In this document: piece by piece, positions 1 through 5,308 of the stretch
Position numbering within the stretch: the stretch's first letter is position 1
Layout: each line of letters starts with the position of its first letter
Assembly: GCA_020349865.1 (NCBI GenBank)
Contig: CP070700.1
Location: 3,434,375 to 3,440,990, forward strand
Origin: Desulfobacteraceae bacterium
GTDB lineage: Bacteria > Desulfobacterota > DSM-4660 > Desulfatiglandales > Desulfatiglandaceae
Length of the DNA: 6,616 nt
Direction: 5' to 3'
Position numbers and translations under genes: made by a program
The notes under the pieces: model-generated
Database searches by the model: none
The model's input: the letters and a program-made list of their open reading frames with translations, nothing else
What the model was told of the DNA's origin: nothing

Positions 1-86
1 CTTTGAGTCATAACCTCTACCCCTCCAGGGGTCATCGCAACGCGATTCTCTTCAGCTTTAGTTTCTTTTAGCACCCCTACGATCAT
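1..86 (-). CDS. ald: Alanine dehydrogenase, N-terminal fragment (runs off the left edge)
   Basis: Reading leftwards from the ATG at 84-86 gives 28 residues before the window ends. The protein begins MIVGVLKETKAEENRVAMTP and continues GGVEVMTQ. This is the typical opening of the alanine dehydrogenase / PNT N-terminal domain: an MIxGVxKE strand, then ENRVAxTPxGV, where the conserved Arg and Lys contribute to pyruvate/alanine binding in known family members. Alanine dehydrogenase catalyses reversible NAD-dependent oxidative deamination of L-alanine to pyruvate and ammonia in the cytoplasm. The start is supported by AAAGGA at 92-97, five bases upstream. The alternative is the alpha subunit of NAD(P) transhydrogenase, which shares the domain, but the 'ENRVA-TP-GV' wording fits Ald better. 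Only the first few percent of the gene is present, so the assignment rests on this motif. A foldback repeat lies immediately upstream of its ribosome binding site. Confidence 0.75.
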   Translation of the reverse strand, partial: MIVGVLKETKAEENRVAMTPGGVEVMTQ

Positions 87-91
87 AACAA

Positions 92-97
92 TCCTTT
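92..97 (-). promoter_or_regulatory. Ribosome binding site of the ald-like gene
   Basis: AAAGGA on the minus strand sits five bases before the ATG at 84-86. It supports this short open frame at the window edge as a real gene start. The foldback repeat begins only a few bases further upstream, at about 101. Confidence 0.6.
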
Positions 98-100
98 CTT

Positions 101-254
101 GACGGCATCGTAAAAAGTCCACCTGCTGCGTTGCGCTTCGTCTTTAGTCATTCCGACCTACTTCTAAGTACGCCTCATTCCTAAAGATTCGCGCGCCCTG
201 CATTCGGAGCTTTTTTCTGTGCCGTCTTTCTGATGACTTTTTACGAAGTCATCA
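101..254. repeat. Foldback (nested inverted-repeat) element between the glycosyltransferase gene and ald
   Basis: Several inverted repeats are nested here. GACGGCA at 101-107 pairs with TGCCGTC at 220-226, TCTTTAG at 141-147 with CTAAAGA at 181-187, and TACTT at 159-163 with AAGTA at 166-170. All three share a centre near 164, so the stretch can fold into one long interrupted hairpin. A further perfect 11-base pair, CGTAAAAAGTC at 109-119 and GACTTTTTACG at 235-245, is centred slightly to the right. The right end carries its own 8-base stem (TGATGACT at 231-238, AGTCATCA at 247-254). No open frame is present. The arrangement looks like a MITE-like or REP-type dispersed repeat; the family is not known to me. 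On the ald transcript it would form a structured leader just before the ribosome binding site. Confidence 0.7.
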
Positions 255-325
255 ACTTTAGGTTTTCATTAAATTAAAGCGTCCTTACACACAGGGTTTT
301 ATCGTAGTAGATAATTACAATTGGG

Positions 326-1588
326 TCAACCTGAAGCCTTTGTCGTTTCTGTGGATTTCTGATCCCATACTTGTACCAGGTATTCTTTCTGGTCTTCAAA
401 TTTTTGAGCCTGCTCTTCAACAAGAGCTTCAGCTTCCTGTGAGGACATCTCCCAGCTTTGCCGAACAAAGGAGGCCACCCGGGCAAAATAGAGCGGAGTC
501 ATCAGATCAAGCAGTTTGTTTCGGTTGACTTGCCAGCTATGGAACGTTGCTGCCAACTCATAAAGGATGCGGACCCAGGAATCCGTAGGAAAGTAAAACT
601 GGCTTGAATCCATTTGGGCAGTGTTACTGATCTGATTGAAACACTCTTCGCAGAAAACCTCTTTCCATAAGGCTGAGAATTGCTGATAGCCTGTCTTAAA
701 AAGTTCTATCAATCCTTCCAGATTTACATTGACGGGCTCAGGTTCTACGTATCCCTCGAAGCCGAAAGTGTCCAGCGGTTCGCTTCCCTGAATTTTCTTC
801 CAATAACTCTCGTACCGCTCCATGAGCGAGAAAAGCGCTGAGAGCACCTGACGAAACATCGGTCCGAGGTGTTGGCCCGGATCCTTGGCGTCGTGGATCT
901 TTACACCCAGATTGGACTGACAGATGCGGAAGCCTTGGGTGATGGCGCTCGTGGTCATCCAGATGTCGATTCCAAAACGGGCAACGTCCGTATCCCATAC
1001 TTCTTGCTCGCTGTAGAACTTAGCCACATCTCTTGAGATGGCAAAGTCCCCTCCAATGGGTTGACGAATCCGTTTTCCGTACAGCGCGCGGGTAAGGTTA
1101 TACACGATGTTGTTAGTGATGGTTCCGTCATATTTGTGCCTTACATACACAGGTGACACAAATTGATACCCTTTCTCCAAAACCGGGTCCAGGAGGTATT
1201 TTACCCAGTCGGCAGTAATGCTCCTGAGATCTGAATCCACCATGCCACAGGCACGAACATCTAACCGATTGGCCGCTTCGAATAGCGACCTTAGGGCAGT
1301 ACCCTTGCCCCCAGGTCCACGATAAATGGAGACAATTTTTTCCTGCCAGGGTTTTATCTGAAATTCCTTAACTGCCTCCCTGGAGTCGTCTGTGGAGCCC
1401 CCATCAGCGATTAGAATCACACTTCTCCGGTCTTTATAGTGTTTGGCAAGGCCGTGTGTGACCATTTGGACGACGTGCGTGATGGTCTTCTCGTTGTTAT
1501 AGCAGGGGATGCCCATAAGGATATCTGCAGTTTCAATCTCCTCGATTCTTTTGGACGCGTATGACCGCAGCGCAGTGTCATAATGCAT
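326..1588 (-). CDS. GT-A fold glycosyltransferase, mannosylglycerate synthase-like (GT78/GT81/GT2 type)
   Basis: This 420-residue cytoplasmic-type protein has no signal peptide. The N-terminal half is a GT-A nucleotide-sugar domain: ILMGIPCYNNE (23-33), the DGGSTDDS loop (62-69), GPGGKGTALR (91-100), the metal-binding DSD (118-120) within MVDSDLRSITADW, QPIGGDFAISRDVA (176-189) and RFGIDIWM (204-211). A later H232 lies in KIHDAKDPGQHLG. The order DxD, then QP-GG-[DE], then [FW]GID, then a His-containing loop, matches mannosylglycerate synthase of family GT78 and is also close to glucosyl-3-phosphoglycerate synthase (GT81). The C-terminal half is largely helical. Members of these families make mannosyl- or glucosyl-glycerate compatible solutes, but donor and acceptor cannot be read from sequence. 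The start at 1588 is supported by AAGGAGGAG at 1597-1605, eight bases upstream. No partner phosphatase gene is visible next to it. It appears to be a single-gene unit. Confidence 0.8.
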   Translation of the reverse strand: MHYDTALRSYASKRIEEIETADILMGIPCYNNEKTITHVVQMVTHGLAKHYKDRRSVILIADGGSTDDSREAVKEFQIKPWQEKIVSIYRGPGGKGTALRSLFEAANRLDVRACGMVDSDLRSITADWVKYLLDPVLEKGYQFVSPVYVRHKYDGTITNNIVYNLTRALYGKRIRQPIGGDFAISRDVAKFYSEQEVWDTDVARFGIDIWMTTSAITQGFRICQSNLGVKIHDAKDPGQHLGPMFRQVLSALFSLMERYESYWKKIQGSEPLDTFGFEGYVEPEPVNVNLEGLIELFKTGYQQFSALWKEVFCEECFNQISNTAQMDSSQFYFPTDSWVRILYELAATFHSWQVNRNKLLDLMTPLYFARVASFVRQSWEMSSQEAEALVEEQAQKFEDQKEYLVQVWDQKSTETTKASG

Positions 1589-1897
1589 TTTAAAATCTCC
1601 TCCTTACGACTCCACATATCTCGTTTGTTGGTGGAAATGATAATGAATGTGTTTGCATAGAAATATCATTTTGCCATCTGGACCAGAAAAGATCAAGACC
1701 GTTAAAAAGCAATAACATGCACAAAACACAGAAGAATATACTCAAAATCCCAAAAGCTTACCTATTCCGAATAATGACCACTCACTTTCTTAGATTGTTA
1801 ATCAGTCCAATGATAACTTGATCGGCGCTCAGCGCAAAATCAAATGCTCCGCAGCAAGCGGTGAATTGAAAATCAGGATAAAGGAGGCAGTAAAAGA
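1589..1897. other. Intergenic stretch of 309 bases, presumed leader of the glycosyltransferase gene
   Basis: No gene is visible on either strand. The right-hand part is the 3' flank of the small secreted-protein gene. It holds a short hairpin (CCGC at 1849-1852 with GCGG at 1858-1861) and a GCGCT-C-AGCGC palindrome at 1825-1835. Neither is followed by a convincing T-run on the minus strand, so I do not call a terminator. The left-hand part is AT-rich and must hold the glycosyltransferase promoter. The best pair I see on the minus strand is TTGATC, 17 bases, CAAAAT at about 1669-1697 (4 of 6 matches in each hexamer), which is weak. The ribosome binding site at 1597-1605 is strong. Confidence 0.5.
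1597..1605 (-). promoter_or_regulatory. Ribosome binding site of the glycosyltransferase gene
   Basis: AAGGAGGAG on the minus strand lies eight bases before the ATG at 1586-1588. It fixes the start at 1588 rather than at the internal Met25 that precedes the first GT-A strand. Confidence 0.75.
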
Positions 1898-2281
1898 TCA
1901 GTCGCTGGTTACATTGTACTCTAAATAATAGGGTTTTTTTCGTTCACAACGCACATATTGCCCGTCTATATACCCGATTTGGCCCGGCTTAATTTTTGGC
2001 GGATCGGTATCCCATACCTTCCTTCCGATAAATTTCCCTGAAGAGCCTTTGACCGTGAATATGACTTTTATTTGCTCATATGTGTTCTGTGTCGTATTCT
2101 CCACTGCCCCCCATATCCAGATGTCTTTACCATCCCATTTGGTCTTTGCCAGAATAAATTCTAATGGGATATCTTTTGAGGTTTTTTTCTCACTTTTAAC
2201 GACAATAATTTTAGCGGCTATGGCACTTACAGCCGTTAAGAGAAGCAGCAAAGCTATCGCGCAAAAGGTTTTTTTGAACAT
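1898..2281 (-). CDS. Small secreted protein with an FxLYD-like C-terminal domain, function unknown
   Basis: The protein has 127 residues from the chosen start. It opens with a classic signal peptide: MFKKTF, a hydrophobic run at about 8-20, and a probable cleavage site near AVSAIAA (17-23). There is no lipobox, so the product should be free in the periplasm or exported. The mature part carries WIWGAVENTTQNTYEQIKV (55-73), a VxFTVKGSSGKFIG segment (73-86) and DPPKIKPGQIGYIDGQYV (93-110). The pattern 'V-G-V-N-T...Y..V.V.F...D..G......D....I.PG' resembles the FxLYD / small beta-sandwich family of extracytoplasmic proteins of unknown role. The start at 2281 is preferred to the ATG at 2299, because AAGGGGG at 2290-2296 is placed correctly only for 2281 and the longer start would put charged residues before the signal peptide. 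A single Cys112 remains in the mature part. The gene stands alone. Confidence 0.65.
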   Translation of the reverse strand: MFKKTFCAIALLLLLTAVSAIAAKIIVVKSEKKTSKDIPLEFILAKTKWDGKDIWIWGAVENTTQNTYEQIKVIFTVKGSSGKFIGRKVWDTDPPKIKPGQIGYIDGQYVRCERKKPYYLEYNVTSD

Positions 2282-2289
2282 GAATAATT

Positions 2290-2296
2290 CCCCCTT
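2290..2296 (-). promoter_or_regulatory. Ribosome binding site deciding the start at 2281
   Basis: AAGGGGG on the minus strand is eight bases before the ATG at 2279-2281. The in-frame upstream ATG at 2297-2299 overlaps this site and has no ribosome binding site of its own, so the shorter reading is chosen. Confidence 0.65.
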
Positions 2297-2409
2297 CATT
2301 GGTCTCGGATTATTCTCAATTGATGTTGATCATTTCGTAACACTTTAGCTCTTTGAAAATAAGTCAGGATGGGGCATGGTTGGTTGTTTCAAAACGCTAA
2401 GATGTTAAA

Positions 2410-3249
2410 TCATTTCAAAGGTTTTCTATAATAGGGCAATGCCTCGGGAATGTAGGTTTTGAGATTGGCCTGGCGTGAAGCGGGAGCAGGGTGTGTGGAC
2501 AGAAACTCCGGGGGCCGTGGTCCTTCTTTCTTGTTCATTCTTTCCCAGAAATTTATAGCTTCTCGAGGATCATACCCTGCTCTGGCCATAAGCATCAGAC
2601 CGATTCTATCCGCCTCGCTCTCGTGAAGGCGGCTATAGGGTAGCATTAATCCAACGCTGGCACCCGCCCCAAACACAGTCAGGAAAAGCTCACGCGTCTG
2701 CTGAGGTTTGTTTGCCAAGGCAACCGATAGGGCCATCCCTCCCATATTGGCGAGAAGGGCCTGGCTCATTCGCTCGTTTCCATGATCAGCCAAAGCGTGG
2801 GCCACTTCGTGGCCCATCACGACGGCAAGACCCGTTTCATCCTTTGTGAATGGAAGGATTCCTGTATATACAGCCACCTTACCCCCCGGCATTGCCCATG
2901 CATTTACGACCTTATCATCTTCAATCAAGTTAAATTCCCATTTATAATCTTTGACCTGTTCGTTCCTGCCGGACTCCTGAAGAAACGCTTCTGCTGACCG
3001 TGCAATTCTTTCCCCCACTCTACGGACCGTCTGGACCTTTCCCTGGTCGGTTGAAAGTTTGGATTTTTTTAATGTCTGATCATATTGGCGCAAGCTGAGA
3101 GACAGCAACTCTGATTTAGGAACCAGGTGTAGCCCTTTCCGGTGAGTAACAGGAACTTCCGCACACCCAATAAAAAACACAATGCTCATGGCGATGGATG
3201 AGTAAAATATTCTTGTAATTATAGTGCTCCGGTTACGTACGGTTTTCAT
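2410..3249 (-). CDS. M48-family zinc metalloprotease lipoprotein (LoiP/BepA/OMA1-like)
   Basis: The protein has 279 residues from the chosen start. Residues 1-28 form a lipoprotein signal peptide with a charged N-end, a hydrophobic stretch at about 14-27 and an FIGC lipobox, so Cys29 would be lipidated. The mature protein carries NAWAMPGGKVAVYTGIL (116-132), typical just before the active site of M48C-type proteases, and the zinc motif HEVAH (147-151, catalytic Glu148). The third zinc ligand is probably Glu210 in SRLHESEADRIG (206-217). The tail holds FLSTHPAPASRQANLK (249-264), the 'THP..R' signature of the OMA1/LoiP/BepA branch. Family members degrade or help fold misassembled envelope proteins in the periplasm. 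All catalytic residues are present, so it should be active. The start at 3249 is chosen because AAAAAGGGGG at 3256-3265 lies six bases upstream; an in-frame ATG at 3279 lacks such a site. A promoter-like sequence and a palindrome lie directly upstream. No TPR domain follows, which argues against full-length BepA. Confidence 0.88.
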   Translation of the reverse strand: MKTVRNRSTIITRIFYSSIAMSIVFFIGCAEVPVTHRKGLHLVPKSELLSLSLRQYDQTLKKSKLSTDQGKVQTVRRVGERIARSAEAFLQESGRNEQVKDYKWEFNLIEDDKVVNAWAMPGGKVAVYTGILPFTKDETGLAVVMGHEVAHALADHGNERMSQALLANMGGMALSVALANKPQQTRELFLTVFGAGASVGLMLPYSRLHESEADRIGLMLMARAGYDPREAINFWERMNKKEGPRPPEFLSTHPAPASRQANLKTYIPEALPYYRKPLK

Positions 3250-3255
3250 TTCATA

Positions 3256-3265
3256 CCCCCTTTTT
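3256..3265 (-). promoter_or_regulatory. Ribosome binding site deciding the start of the M48 protease
   Basis: AAAAAGGGGG on the minus strand is six bases before the ATG at 3247-3249. It selects this start over the in-frame ATG at 3277-3279 and places the lipoprotein signal peptide at the true N-terminus. Confidence 0.65.
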
Positions 3266-3291
3266 ACTCTGGAAAGCATTTAGGTGCCGCG

Positions 3292-3300
3292 ATCATAGCA
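3292..3300 (-). promoter_or_regulatory. Probable extended -10 promoter of the M48 protease gene
   Basis: On the minus strand this reads TGC-TATGAT, that is, an extended -10 TGn element followed by a hexamer matching TATAAT at five of six positions. It would start transcription near 3285, leaving a leader of about 36 bases before the ATG at 3249. The -35 position (about 3315-3320) reads GTTATC, a poor match, as is common when an extended -10 is present. That -35 region lies inside the 16-base palindrome at 3307-3322. Confidence 0.4.
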
Positions 3301-3306
3301 TAGCAC

Positions 3307-3322
3307 TGGTTATCGATAACCA
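3307..3322. promoter_or_regulatory. 16-base perfect palindrome, candidate operator of the M48 protease gene
   Basis: TGGTTATCGATAACCA is a perfect dyad with no spacer. It is not followed by a T-run, so it is not a rho-independent terminator. Its position over the -35 region of the likely protease promoter, 58 bases upstream of the start codon, suits a binding site for a dimeric regulator. The regulator is unknown. It could also be chance or a downstream element of the lapA-like gene. Confidence 0.4.
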
Positions 3323-3374
3323 AACGGAAAACCGCCAAGAATGGTTAAGACAGTCTGGCAAATACAACGCAGTT

Positions 3375-3575
3375 CTATTCATTGTTTTTTCTCTTTGCCC
3401 TGCCCAACAACCAGCCTCCAATCAACCCGATAAGAAGCGTGCCCAGCAACATCAAAGACCTGGACATGGACACGGTCCAGAACAAAAGCTGAACTTCCAC
3501 TATTCGCGTATTCTGGACTACAAAAAGAACAAACAGTGCTGCCAGGACAATGATGACGATATTTTTTGTGCTCAT
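3375..3575 (-). CDS. LapA-domain (DUF1049) two-helix inner-membrane protein
   Basis: This is a 66-residue protein. Helix one spans about residues 5-20 (IVIIVLAALFVLFVV), followed by QNTRIVEVQLLFW (21-33), SMSRSLMLLGTLLIGLIGG (36-54) as the second helix, and a basic tail GRAKRKNNE (58-66). The QNT-x-V-V-x-FLFW...SRSL...IG..GWLLG layout is the hallmark of the LapA domain. In Escherichia coli LapA acts with LapB in controlling lipopolysaccharide synthesis; stand-alone LapA-like proteins in other phyla are mostly uncharacterised, so the exact role here is inferred only by family. The start at 3575 is set by AAGGAGGAG at 3579-3587. The open frame extends to an ATG at 3647, but the added residues are polar, lack a ribosome binding site and precede the strong one. 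The gene follows the foldback repeat and is probably transcribed separately from pst-phoU. Confidence 0.8.
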   Translation of the reverse strand: MSTKNIVIIVLAALFVLFVVQNTRIVEVQLLFWTVSMSRSLMLLGTLLIGLIGGWLLGRAKRKNNE

Positions 3576-3578
3576 TGG

Positions 3579-3587
3579 CTCCTCCTT
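3579..3587 (-). promoter_or_regulatory. Ribosome binding site of the LapA-like gene
   Basis: AAGGAGGAG on the minus strand, with its AGGAGG core five bases before the ATG at 3573-3575. It decides the start against the upstream in-frame ATG at 3645-3647. Confidence 0.75.
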
Positions 3588-3700
3588 GTTTCTTGTGACG
3601 GTTAGTAAATTTTCGAAATTTCCTTTACCCTTTTTGGCAACTAACATTCTGGATTTACCCTGATATTTTCTTGAGTTTAATTTCTATTTTATTTCAGCTT

Positions 3701-3897
3701 GCGGTTTATTACCTGAATCTTGCACCAAGTATCGTAGCGAGGCGCAGAAAGCCTTGAGTTTAAATCGAAGTTGGAGTGATTTTGACCCGCAGGCATATTA
3801 CCTATATGGTGAGGATCAAAATCATGAAACGAGCTTTAAAGGCAAAGCGCTTCAAGCCGTAGCAGATAGTTGGTGCAAGATTCAGGTATTAACCTGC
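3701..3897. repeat. Foldback element with about 28-base terminal inverted repeats, overlapping the end of phoU
   Basis: The stretch 3701-3728 matches the reverse complement of 3870-3897 at 25 of 28 positions, including a perfect 19-base core (TACCTGAATCTTGCACCAA at 3710-3728 against 3870-3888). Inside, TGATTTTGA at 3777-3785 pairs perfectly with TCAAAATCA at 3816-3824. At the tip, CATAT at 3794-3798 pairs with ATATG at 3804-3808 around a five-base loop. The three stems have centres within about two bases of one another near 3800, so the whole unit can fold as a single interrupted hairpin or cruciform. There is no open frame inside. This is what a MITE-like, non-autonomous dispersed element would look like. 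Its right arm covers the last codons and stop of phoU, and it fills the whole gap to the lapA-like gene. As RNA it could act as a 3' stabilising or terminating structure for pst-phoU. Confidence 0.8.
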
Positions 3898-4538
3898 CCG
3901 TGCTTTATTATCCTTCCTTCTGCCATATAGATGACATCTTCACAGATATTTGTGGAAAGATCAGCGATACGTTCCAAGCTCCGGGAGATCCTGATCAGTC
4001 GAATAGAAGGCTCTATCACCGTGGGGTCTGCTGCCATGAATGTTATGAGTTCTCTTAGGATTTGGTCTCTCAACCCGTCAACGATATCATCTCTTTCACA
4101 AACATTTTGGGCCAGTTGAATATCCTCATTAATAAATGATTTCAGGCTATCCTCGATCATCTTCGTAGCTTCTTCAGCCATCCTTGGGATATCTATTAAG
4201 GGTTTCACTTCCGGTTTTTCTATCAAGAATAGAGCGCTTTCAGAAATATTAACTGCCTCATCCCCCATTCTCTCTAAGTCATTATTCATTTTCATAACCA
4301 TCATGATGGTTCTCAGATCCTTTGCCTGGGGCTGATAGCAAGCAATTTGCTGGATACAGGATTCTTCTATGGCGATTTCCAGCTCATTCTCCTTGGGCTC
4401 ATCCTGTTCAATAACTTCCAATAATACGTCTTTTTCCTTTTGTGTGAGCCCTCGAATACTTTTTTGAATCATGCCTTTAACCAACGAGGCGCTTTCCAAA
4501 AGTTGTTTCACCAGCAAATCCAAGTCCTTTTTAAGCAT
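3882..4538 (-). CDS. phoU: Phosphate-specific transport system accessory protein PhoU
   Basis: The protein has 218 residues, a normal length for PhoU, and is all-helical and cytoplasmic. It contains the expected two PhoU repeats, each with its metal-site motif: NDLERMGDEAVNI (86-98) in the first and RSLERIADLSTNICED (186-201) in the second. PhoU connects the Pst transporter to the PhoR histidine kinase, keeping the Pho regulon off when phosphate is plentiful and limiting phosphate uptake. It is the last gene of the pst operon here, 11 bases after pstB, with TAAGGAG at 4546-4552 overlapping the pstB stop, which suggests translational coupling. The final codons (from about Lys212) and the TGA lie inside the terminal repeat of the foldback element. 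The native C-terminal tail may therefore have been replaced by a few residues, though both domains are intact. Confidence 0.95.
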   Translation of the reverse strand: MLKKDLDLLVKQLLESASLVKGMIQKSIRGLTQKEKDVLLEVIEQDEPKENELEIAIEESCIQQIACYQPQAKDLRTIMMVMKMNNDLERMGDEAVNISESALFLIEKPEVKPLIDIPRMAEEATKMIEDSLKSFINEDIQLAQNVCERDDIVDGLRDQILRELITFMAADPTVIEPSIRLIRISRSLERIADLSTNICEDVIYMAEGRIIKHGQVNT

Positions 4539-4545
4539 GTAAGGT

Positions 4546-4552
4546 CTCCTTA
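4546..4552 (-). promoter_or_regulatory. phoU ribosome binding site overlapping the pstB stop codon
   Basis: TAAGGAG on the minus strand lies seven bases before the phoU ATG at 4536-4538, and its TAA is the stop codon of pstB. Ribosomes finishing pstB are thus placed to reinitiate at phoU. Confidence 0.75.
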
Positions 4553-5308
4553 GCCAAATTTTCCGGTCAAGAACTCCTCTGTCCTCTTATCTTTGGGAGT
4601 AGTGAGCAAATGCCCCTTTGGGCCGAATTCTACCAGCTCTCCCAGGTAGAGGAAGGCAATGAAATCAGAGACCCTCCCGGCCTGGGCGATGTTGTGCGTC
4701 ACGAGGATGATAGTCACAGTATTCTTGAGGTCCGCCATGAGCCCTTCAATATGGGAAGTTGCCTTAGGGTCGAGAGCAGATGTGGGCTCATCGAAAAGCA
4801 ACACATCAGGTTTTACCGCCAGTGCGCGCGCGATGCAGAGTCTTTGTTGTTGTCCTCCTGAAAGGAATGTGCCCCTTTTGTGCAAATAGTCCTTGACCTC
4901 ATCCCACAGAGCAGCCTCCTTTAAGGATTGTTCTACAATATCGTCGCTCTTCGACCGGTTCAGTTTGATACCGTTTAATATATACCCAGCGATCACGTTA
5001 TCGCGTATAGTCATCATGGGAAAAGGGTTAGGTCTCTGGAAGACCATTCCAATCCTGGTCCTCACCGTGATAGGCTCCATGTCGTACACATTCTCTTCTT
5101 TTAAAAATACTTTCCCTTCTATTCTTGCCCCTGGTACCATTTCGTGCATCCGGTTAAAACATCTGACAAGGGTTGATTTTCCGCAACCAGACGGGCCCAT
5201 AATAGCCGTTATCTTGAACTCAGGGATGGAGAGGCCAATATTTTTTACCACCTGATTGTCTTCGTAATACGCTGAAAGGCCTGCGGTTTTCAGAATTGCA
5301 CTTTCCAT
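4550..5308 (-). CDS. pstB: Phosphate ABC transporter ATP-binding protein PstB
   Basis: The protein has 252 residues and all ABC ATPase motifs: Walker A GPSGCGKST (38-46), Q-loop in the PstB-typical QRPNPFP (91-97), signature LSGGQQQR (149-156), Walker B VLLFDEP (169-175), D-loop SALD (177-180) and switch His205. As a dimer on the cytoplasmic face it powers phosphate import through PstC-PstA (EC 7.3.2.1). The frame stays open upstream to about 5827, but family alignment begins at MESAILKTAGLSAYY, so the ATG at 5306-5308 is taken as start. It overlaps the pstA stop by 19 bases. The ribosome binding site is poor (GAGGA about 14 bases upstream, AAGAAG directly before the ATG), consistent with translation being coupled to pstA. 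Confidence 0.96.
   Translation of the reverse strand: MESAILKTAGLSAYYEDNQVVKNIGLSIPEFKITAIMGPSGCGKSTLVRCFNRMHEMVPGARIEGKVFLKEENVYDMEPITVRTRIGMVFQRPNPFPMMTIRDNVIAGYILNGIKLNRSKSDDIVEQSLKEAALWDEVKDYLHKRGTFLSGGQQQRLCIARALAVKPDVLLFDEPTSALDPKATSHIEGLMADLKNTVTIILVTHNIAQAGRVSDFIAFLYLGELVEFGPKGHLLTTPKDKRTEEFLTGKFG

Noticed and set aside
1635..1652. Fur-box-like sequence (TGATAAT half site) upstream of the glycosyltransferase gene
   Set aside because: One half matches well but the second half matches only about three of seven positions; not enough to call an iron-regulated operator.
1825..1861. Two short hairpins downstream of the small secreted-protein gene as a possible terminator
   Set aside because: The stems are only 4-5 bases and neither is followed by a continuous T-run on the minus strand.
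2049..2348. Plus-strand open frame of 99 codons opposite the small secreted protein
   Set aside because: It is the reverse of the signal peptide and mature domain of the minus-strand gene, which has a better ribosome binding site and a coherent signal peptide.
3648..3881. Possible small RNA or coding gene between lapA and phoU
   Set aside because: The space is explained by the concentric inverted repeats; no start with a ribosome binding site and no promoter-terminator pair is visible.
4893..5255. Plus-strand open frame of 120 codons opposite pstB
   Set aside because: It lies opposite the Walker A and Q-loop region of pstB and has no recognisable domain or ribosome binding site; it is a shadow of a well-conserved gene.
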